Shown here piece after piece: positions 6,073 to 10,061 of a DNA stretch of 10,061 nt. The stretch covers positions 1 to 10,061 of the forward strand of contig CAMZAI010000098.1 of NCBI GenBank assembly GCA_947304065.1, read 5' to 3'. The translations under genes were made by a program, and so were the position numbers. Every line of letters begins with the position of its first letter. Within the stretch, counting starts at the first letter, position 1. Under the pieces are notes generated by a model. That model was not told the DNA's origin. It worked only from the letters and a program-made list of their open reading frames with translations, and made no database searches. The stretch is from an uncultured Clostridia bacterium. GTDB taxonomy: Bacteria; Bacillota; Clostridia; Lachnospirales; Lachnospiraceae.

Positions 6073-6741
6073 TCAAGGCTCGGAAGCCGCAGAAACAGGC
6101 CCTTTTTCGTGTTTGAAAACAGCCCTGAAAATCGGATTCCCCATGCCCGAGAAGCGTTCTTCGTACTCGGTCATGACATTTCCCTCGGCGTATTCGCTGT
6201 GATGAAGGTCATAGGTCAGGTCGGAAATGCTCCATCCCGCCTCCTGCACAGCCTCCAGGCTGTAATCAAACAGATCCCTGTTGTCTGTCTTAAAGCAGAT
6301 GCTGCCTTCTTCCTTCAGGATATTCGCGTATTTGTCCATATGGGTGCCCGAGGTCAGGCGCCTCTTCGCGTGATGGGCCTTCGGCCAGGGATCCGAGAAA
6401 TTGAGATATATCCGGTCCACCTCGTCCTCAGCGAAATATTCTTCAATATTGTCCGCGTCGGCAAGCAGCAGTATCAGGTTCGGGAGCTTCAGCTCCTGCT
6501 GCTTCTGGAGCGCGCGGTAGAGCACCGCGTCGGCCCTCTCGATACCGATATAATTGATCTCGGGATTCAGCCCCGCCATCGTCGTGATAAATCTGCCCTT
6601 GCCCATTCCTACCTCGATATGCAGGGGTCTGTCATTTCCGAAACGCTCCTTCCACTTTCCCTTCCATGCTGCGGGATCGTGTTCCACGAATTCACTCTGT
6701 TCTATGATAGGCATTGCCTTCGCAATATGTCTGAGTCTCAT
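6073..6741 (-). CDS. trmB: tRNA (guanine-N7-)-methyltransferase
   Basis: Transfers a methyl group from S-adenosylmethionine to N7 of G46 in the variable loop of tRNAs. The 222 residues fit the family length (about 210-240). Visible motifs: SAM-binding EVGMGKGRF (43-51), IGIERA (65-70) with the acidic residue closing strand 2, the family hallmark SDPWPKAHHAKRR (116-128), and TEYEERF (191-197) near the C-terminus. The ATG at 6741 is chosen because AAGGAG lies just upstream and the family begins with MRxR; the longer frame to 6894 would run through the divergent promoter region. Preceded by its own promoter and followed on the same strand by tRNA-Lys, whose position 46 is G and so is a likely substrate. 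The juxtaposition may be chance. Confidence 0.95.
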   Translation of the reverse strand: MRLRHIAKAMPIIEQSEFVEHDPAAWKGKWKERFGNDRPLHIEVGMGKGRFITTMAGLNPEINYIGIERADAVLYRALQKQQELKLPNLILLLADADNIEEYFAEDEVDRIYLNFSDPWPKAHHAKRRLTSGTHMDKYANILKEEGSICFKTDNRDLFDYSLEAVQEAGWSISDLTYDLHHSEYAEGNVMTEYEERFSGMGNPIFRAVFKHEKGPVSAASEP

Positions 6742-6772
6742 TATTGTCTCCTTCTGAATAACATCTTTTGAT

Positions 6773-6801
6773 ATTTTACCCTTCCGCGCGGTTTTTTGCA
6801 A
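6773..6801 (-). promoter_or_regulatory. Probable trmB promoter
   Basis: On the minus strand TTGCAA (6796-6801), 17-base spacer containing the palindrome CCGCGCGG (6784-6791), then TAAAAT (6773-6778). The start near 6766 gives a leader of about 25 bases. It is back to back with the plus-strand operon promoter, the two -35 boxes lying 6 bases apart. Confidence 0.55.
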
Positions 6802-6807
6802 TTCAAT

Positions 6808-6836
6808 GTGACAACCCCTGCGGTTTGTGATATAAT
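6808..6836 (+). promoter_or_regulatory. Strong extended -10 promoter of the gmk-like/yaaR/holB/ricT operon
   Basis: GTGACA (6808-6813, 5/6 to consensus), 17-base spacer, TATAAT (6831-6836), with TGA immediately before the -10 forming an extended -10 (TGn). Transcription would start near 6843, giving a leader of about 78 bases before the ATG at 6921. Confidence 0.75.
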
Positions 6837-6841
6837 AATAT

Positions 6842-6896
6842 CTTGTAGATTTATGGGCTGTCGGTATTTTGGGGAAGGTCCCGGATCTATACAAGT
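6842..6896 (+). promoter_or_regulatory. Possible structured 5' leader of the operon
   Basis: CTTGTA (6842-6847) plus GAT (6848-6850) can pair with ATC (6885-6887) plus TACAAG (6890-6895), leaving a 2-base bulge; GGG (6855-6857) may pair with CCC (6880-6882) inside. The structure ends before the purine-rich ribosome binding site at 6901-6913. No terminator-like U-tract follows and no known riboswitch is recognised. Its pairing is modest, so it may be incidental. Confidence 0.25.
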
Positions 6897-6920
6897 ATTG
6901 AGGAAAGGAAGGGTGTTCAT

Positions 6921-7514
6921 ATGGGCAAAGGCCGTATTTTCTGTCTTCTCGGACCGTCAGCGTCCGGCAAGGACAGCCTTTTCCAGGCGATCTTAAAGCG
7001 CCAGCCTATTCCGCTGTCTACAGTTGTCTCCTACACCACACGTCCGAAGAGAGGCAACGAGACCGAGGGAGTTGAATACTTTTTTACCGATATTCCGAGT
7101 TTCAGACAGATGCGTGACGAGGGACGCATCATCGAGTATCGCTGCTACCACACCGTAATGGGAGACTGGTATTATTTCACCGCCGATGACGGCCAGATCG
7201 ACGACACGCACGATTATGTGATCACGATGGTCCTCGAAGGCTATGAGTCGCTCCGCGATTACTTCGGAAGCGACCGTGTAATACCGATATATATAGAGGT
7301 GGAGGACGGCGTCAGGCTGAGCCGCGCTTTGGAGCGCGAACGCAGACAGCCCGAGCCGAAGTATACCGAGATGTGCCGCCGTTTCATTGCGGACAGTGAG
7401 GATTTTGCCGAAGAGAAGATCACACGTCTCGGGATCACCAAACGCTACGAGAATAATGATTTTGACACATGTCTCGCCGAGATCTGCGCACTGATAGAGA
7501 GCTACGCGGACTGA
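6921..7514 (+). CDS. Guanylate-kinase-like nucleotide kinase family protein (non-canonical)
   Basis: P-loop protein of 197 residues with the guanylate kinase fold: phosphate-binding GPSASGKDSL (11-20), GMP-type loop SYTTRPKRGNE (37-47) with Arg41 and Arg44, Y53-F-F, and a lid-like stretch RALERERR (135-142). Canonical Gmk has a G-N-Y-Y-G-T motif and a later L-D-I-D-x-Q-G segment. Here the corresponding stretches read HTVMGDWYYFT (77-87) and ITMVLEGYES (101-110), so it is probably a paralog rather than the housekeeping Gmk. It may still phosphorylate a nucleotide, but substrate and activity are not established. First gene of the operon behind a strong promoter; yaaR begins 21 bases after its stop. 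In B. subtilis the neighbouring gene near yaaR is thymidylate kinase (tmk), so a different kinase fold occupies a similar place. Purine-rich AGGAAAGGAAGGG precedes the ATG. Confidence 0.75.
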   Translation: MGKGRIFCLLGPSASGKDSLFQAILKRQPIPLSTVVSYTTRPKRGNETEGVEYFFTDIPSFRQMRDEGRIIEYRCYHTVMGDWYYFTADDGQIDDTHDYVITMVLEGYESLRDYFGSDRVIPIYIEVEDGVRLSRALERERRQPEPKYTEMCRRFIADSEDFAEEKITRLGITKRYENNDFDTCLAEICALIESYAD

Positions 7515-7535
7515 CGGGATCTACGGAGGCGCCTT

Positions 7536-7976
7536 ATGGATATCAAGGTTAATCAGACCACTCCGGTCACCCAGATCGAACAGACGCAGGCGAACAAGCC
7601 TGCGGACGGTACCTTTAAGTTCACGCTCGCGAGCGCGATAGAGGAGTCCGAGCTTGCGGAGCGCCTGAGTAATCTCATGGGCGAGATCACGGAGCAGGGT
7701 GAAAGGATCAAAAAGCGCCGCGACATACAGGATATGCGCCGCTACCGCTCGCTGATCAAGGATTTCATGAACGAGGTCGTTAACCGTTCTCATAAGTTTT
7801 CGCGAGAGAACTTCCTTGACAGGCGCGGACGCCACCGTGTATACGGAATGGTCCGTCTGGTCGACGAGAAGCTCGATCAGATCGCTTCGGAGCTCTTAAA
7901 GGACGAGCAGGACATGCTGCTCATTATGAACAATATCGACGAGATCAGAGGCCTGCTGTTGGATATCTTCACCTGA
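7536..7976 (+). CDS. yaaR: YaaR family (DUF327) protein
   Basis: Small, charged, probably helical cytoplasmic protein of 146 residues. It shows the family pattern: a variable N-terminus (1-35), a conserved helix with ERLSNLMGEITEQG (42-55), RDIQDMRRYRSLIKDFMNEV (62-81), a basic stretch DRRGRHR (95-101), and a C-terminal I-D-E-I-R-G-L-L-L (134-142). Its molecular role is unknown; the B. subtilis homolog sits in the same order before holB. The ATG at 7536 follows GGAGG (7525-7529) by 6 bases. It lies 21 bases after the kinase-like gene and 24 before holB, so cotranscription is very likely. Confidence 0.88.
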   Translation: MDIKVNQTTPVTQIEQTQANKPADGTFKFTLASAIEESELAERLSNLMGEITEQGERIKKRRDIQDMRRYRSLIKDFMNEVVNRSHKFSRENFLDRRGRHRVYGMVRLVDEKLDQIASELLKDEQDMLLIMNNIDEIRGLLLDIFT

Positions 7977-8000
7977 TCCGCAGCGCCCGGAGGTATGTGA

Positions 8001-8993
8001 ATGCTCAGCTTTAACGACATAATCGGTCAGGAAGGCGTCAAAGCCCATCTGACTTCGGCGCTGTCCGAGAAAAAGATCTCGCATGCCTATATTTTCGCGG
8101 GAGAGGACGGCTCCGGCAAGATGATGCTTGCCGAAAGATTCGCCGCAGCCCTCCAATGCGACGGCGAGGGGACCGATCCGTGCGGAGCGTGCCTTAACTG
8201 CATGCAGTCCGAGGCTCACAGCCATCCCGACATTATCTACGTCACTCACGAGAAAAAGGACATCACTGTCGACGACATACGCCTCCAGCTCGTGAACGAT
8301 ATAAGGGTCATGCCCTATTCCGGCCGCTACAAGATCTACATAGTCGACGACGCCGAGAAGATGAACGAGCCTGCGCAGAACGCGCTGCTCAAAACGCTCG
8401 AGGAGCCGCCCGAGTACGCCGTTATCCTGCTGCTCGCGGAGAACACCGGCAAATTCCTGCAGACCATATTGTCGCGCTGCGTGATCCTTGATATGAAGCC
8501 TGTTGAGCGGGCGCTGATCCGCGACTATCTGATGAAGGAGAAGCAGCTTCCCGATTATGTCGCGAATCTCTGCGCTTCGTTTTCCTGCGGCTGCATCGGC
8601 AAGGCCCACCGCTATGCGGAGGACGAGGGCTTTATCGAGGCAAAGGACCGCGTGCTGAGACTGGTTTCCGATCTCGACCGCATGTCACAGGCAGAGATCT
8701 CCGCCGCGATCGCCGCCATGGGAGACAAGAATTCGGCTGCTGCCATGGACGATTACTTCGATCTGCTGTCCATGTGGTACCGCGACGTTCTCGTCTACAA
8801 ATCAACGCACAACGCGGAAAGGATCCTGTTTTCCGAGAATCTCCGCTCTGTCGGGGAGCAGGCCGAAGCGAAGAGCTTCCCGGCCCTGAACAATATTTTC
8901 ATCGAGCTCGACCGCACAAAGGACCGGCTCAAAAATAACGTAAGCTTCCCTGCTGCCATGCAGCTTCTGGTCGAAGCAATGAAAGCAAAATAA
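8001..8993 (+). CDS. holB: DNA polymerase III subunit delta prime
   Basis: Part of the clamp-loader complex that opens the beta sliding clamp and loads it on primed DNA. The 330 residues are typical for delta prime. Seen: an AAA+ N-terminal domain starting FNDIIGQ (4-10), a P-loop GEDGSGKMM (34-42) in which the usual Ser/Thr after Lys40 is Met, a zinc-binding set C53/C61/C64/C67, YIVDDAEKMN (113-122), NALLKTLEEPP (127-137), and the sensor-1 S-R-C motif (158-160). Delta prime is generally not an ATPase, which agrees with the damaged P-loop, while the SRC motif supplies the arginine finger to the neighbouring subunit. The ATG at 8001 follows GGAGG (7989-7993) by 7 bases; an ATG-TGA pair lies directly between them. 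Operon position yaaR-holB-ricT matches B. subtilis. Confidence 0.95.
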   Translation: MLSFNDIIGQEGVKAHLTSALSEKKISHAYIFAGEDGSGKMMLAERFAAALQCDGEGTDPCGACLNCMQSEAHSHPDIIYVTHEKKDITVDDIRLQLVNDIRVMPYSGRYKIYIVDDAEKMNEPAQNALLKTLEEPPEYAVILLLAENTGKFLQTILSRCVILDMKPVERALIRDYLMKEKQLPDYVANLCASFSCGCIGKAHRYAEDEGFIEAKDRVLRLVSDLDRMSQAEISAAIAAMGDKNSAAAMDDYFDLLSMWYRDVLVYKSTHNAERILFSENLRSVGEQAEAKSFPALNNIFIELDRTKDRLKNNVSFPAAMQLLVEAMKAK

Positions 8994-9014
8994 TCCGTAA
9001 GGAAGGATATTAAA

Positions 9015-9929
9015 ATGATAAAGGTAATTGGAGTAAGATTCAGACACGCGGGAAAGGTTTATTATTTTGACCCGCTCGATTTCGAGATAAATAAGGGCGA
9101 ATCGGTCATCGTAGAGACCGCTCGCGGCGTCGAATTCGGAACTGTGGTGCTCGGTCCCGCCGAGGTTGAGGACAGCAAGGTCATCCAGCCCTTAAAGCCC
9201 GTGATCCGCAAGGCCGACGAGAGCGATTTCGCGACCGAAGCCCGCAACCGCGAAAAGGAAAAGAGCGCATTTGACATCTGCCTCGAGAAGATTCGCAAGC
9301 ACGGCCTCGAGATGAAGCTGATCGAATGCGAATACACTTTTGACAACAATAAGGTTCTGTTCTACTTCACCGCAGACGGACGCATCGATTTCCGTGAGCT
9401 CGTAAAGGACCTGGCGGCCGTGTTCAAGACCAGGATCGAGCTTCGCCAGATCGGCGTGCGCGACGAAGCAAAGGCGCTCGGAGGCATCGGTATCTGCGGC
9501 AGGCCTCTTTGCTGCAATACATATCTTCCCGATTTCGCACCCGTTTCGATCAAGATGGCGAAGGAGCAGAATATCTCGCTGAACCCTTCGAAGATATCCG
9601 GCAACTGCGGCAGACTCATGTGCTGCCTGAACAATGAGGAACTCGCTTACGAAGAGCTGAACGCAAAGCTTCCCGGCGTAGGCGACCATGTCGTTACCTC
9701 CGACGGACAGCACGGCGACGTAGCTTCGGTCAACGTATTGAAGCAGATCGTCCGCGTGATCATCACTCTTGAGAACGGCGACAAGGAAGCCCGCGAGTAT
9801 TCTCCCGAACAGCTTACCTTCAAGCCCCGCAAGCGCAAGGACCGCGGTTCTTCCGACGCTGAGATGAAGGAGCTCAAGGAATTGGAGATCCTCGAGGAAA
9901 AAGAAGGAAAGAGCAAGCTTGAAGACTGA
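9015..9929 (+). CDS. ricT: RicT (YaaT), PSP1-domain regulator of RNase Y
   Basis: PSP1 domain protein of 304 residues. In B. subtilis it forms the Fe-S carrying Ric complex (YaaT, YlbF, YmcA) that binds RNase Y and directs mRNA maturation, affecting competence, biofilm and sporulation. Seen: VGVRFR-like start VIGVRFR (4-10), F-E-I-N-K-G-E (23-29), VEFGTV (39-44), FDICLEKIRKHGLEM (86-100), the RTRIELRQIGVRDEA-type core ending RQIGVRDEAK (144-153), then cysteine motifs GICGRPLCC (159-167) and NCGRLMCCL (197-205). Eight cysteines in all (89, 105, 161, 166, 167, 198, 203, 204) fit cluster ligation. A Lys/Glu-rich tail (271-304) is probably disordered. GGAAGG (9001-9006) precedes the ATG by 8 bases; the gap after holB is 21 bases and the 3' end overlaps the next gene by 11 bases. 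Its partners are not in the window. Confidence 0.94.
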   Translation: MIKVIGVRFRHAGKVYYFDPLDFEINKGESVIVETARGVEFGTVVLGPAEVEDSKVIQPLKPVIRKADESDFATEARNREKEKSAFDICLEKIRKHGLEMKLIECEYTFDNNKVLFYFTADGRIDFRELVKDLAAVFKTRIELRQIGVRDEAKALGGIGICGRPLCCNTYLPDFAPVSIKMAKEQNISLNPSKISGNCGRLMCCLNNEELAYEELNAKLPGVGDHVVTSDGQHGDVASVNVLKQIVRVIITLENGDKEAREYSPEQLTFKPRKRKDRGSSDAEMKELKELEILEEKEGKSKLED

Positions 9930-10061
9930 TATTGTTTTATTGCCGGGTGAACGCATAGACGACCTGGAACGCAACAATTTCAAGATAATCCAAAACCCCG
10001 CCCGGTTCTGCTTCGGCATGGATGCCGTGCTGCTGAGCGGGTTTGCTTTTGTGCGCGAAGG
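9919..10061 (+). CDS. trmN6: tRNA1(Val) (adenine(37)-N6)-methyltransferase, 5' part only
   Basis: The frame runs to the window edge, giving 47 residues. It contains GERIDDLERNNFKIIQ (10-25) and FCFGMDAVLLSGFA (30-43), the conserved N-terminus of the YabB/TrmN6 SAM-dependent methyltransferase family, in which GMDAVLLS-FA leads into the SAM-binding region. This family methylates N6 of adenosine next to the anticodon of tRNA1(Val). The start is taken as the TTG at 9919, inside the last codons of ricT, with AGGA (9905-9908) about 10 bases upstream. It gives the 7-8 residue lead before PGER seen in the family; the only downstream alternative, TTG at 9940, would remove it. The 11-base overlap with ricT suggests translational coupling. 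It matches the yaaT-yabB neighbourhood in Bacillus, without yabA between. Confidence 0.88.
   Translation, partial: MKTDIVLLPGERIDDLERNNFKIIQNPARFCFGMDAVLLSGFAFVRE

Noticed and set aside
6077..6088. GGCT-CGGA-AGCC hairpin as a trmB terminator
   Set aside because: Only four base pairs inside the end of the coding region, with the nearest T-tract about 12 bases away; read-through to the tRNA terminator is more likely.

Overview
The window looks like chromosomal DNA of an anaerobic, moderately GC-rich Clostridia, most likely Lachnospiraceae or a close relative. The basis is the order YaaR family - holB - ricT - trmN6, which follows the Bacillus subtilis yaaR-holB-yaaT-yabB order; ferredoxin-linked indolepyruvate oxidoreductase genes; strong AGGAGG-type ribosome binding sites; sigma-A type promoters; and a tRNA gene without an encoded CCA. 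The species assignment is inference. No insertion sequence, phage gene, CRISPR array or toxin-antitoxin pair was seen.

The left two thirds (about 73-6741) is read leftwards on the minus strand. In transcription order it holds trmB (tRNA m7G46 methyltransferase), a tRNA-Lys(CTT) gene with its own promoter and a probable intrinsic terminator, a three-gene membrane module (Fsr-like MFS transporter, a 75-residue single-span protein, and a 118-residue multi-span protein translationally coupled to it), iorA-iorB (aryl-pyruvate:ferredoxin oxidoreductase) behind their own promoter, and an atypical GH51 alpha-L-arabinofuranosidase. A near-perfect 18-bp inverted repeat lies at the left edge, downstream of the glycosidase.

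The right third (6808-10061) is read rightwards from a strong extended -10 promoter, divergent from the trmB promoter. It is a compact operon with gaps of 21-24 bases: a guanylate-kinase-like protein, a YaaR/DUF327 protein, holB (DNA polymerase III delta prime), ricT (PSP1 domain, RNase Y partner) and the 5' end of trmN6, which starts at a TTG inside ricT and is cut by the window edge. In B. subtilis the upstream part of this cluster carries thymidylate kinase (tmk); here a divergent guanylate-kinase fold protein leads the operon.

Most of the window is housekeeping. The items most worth a second look are: a decayed copy of the 5' half of tRNA-Lys forming the leader of that same tRNA transcript; the uncharacterised MFS/small membrane protein module; the non-canonical guanylate-kinase-like protein; a GH51 enzyme that keeps both catalytic glutamates but changes several substrate-contact positions; and the inverted repeat at 1-43. 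I did not find convincing evidence of a wholly new system.
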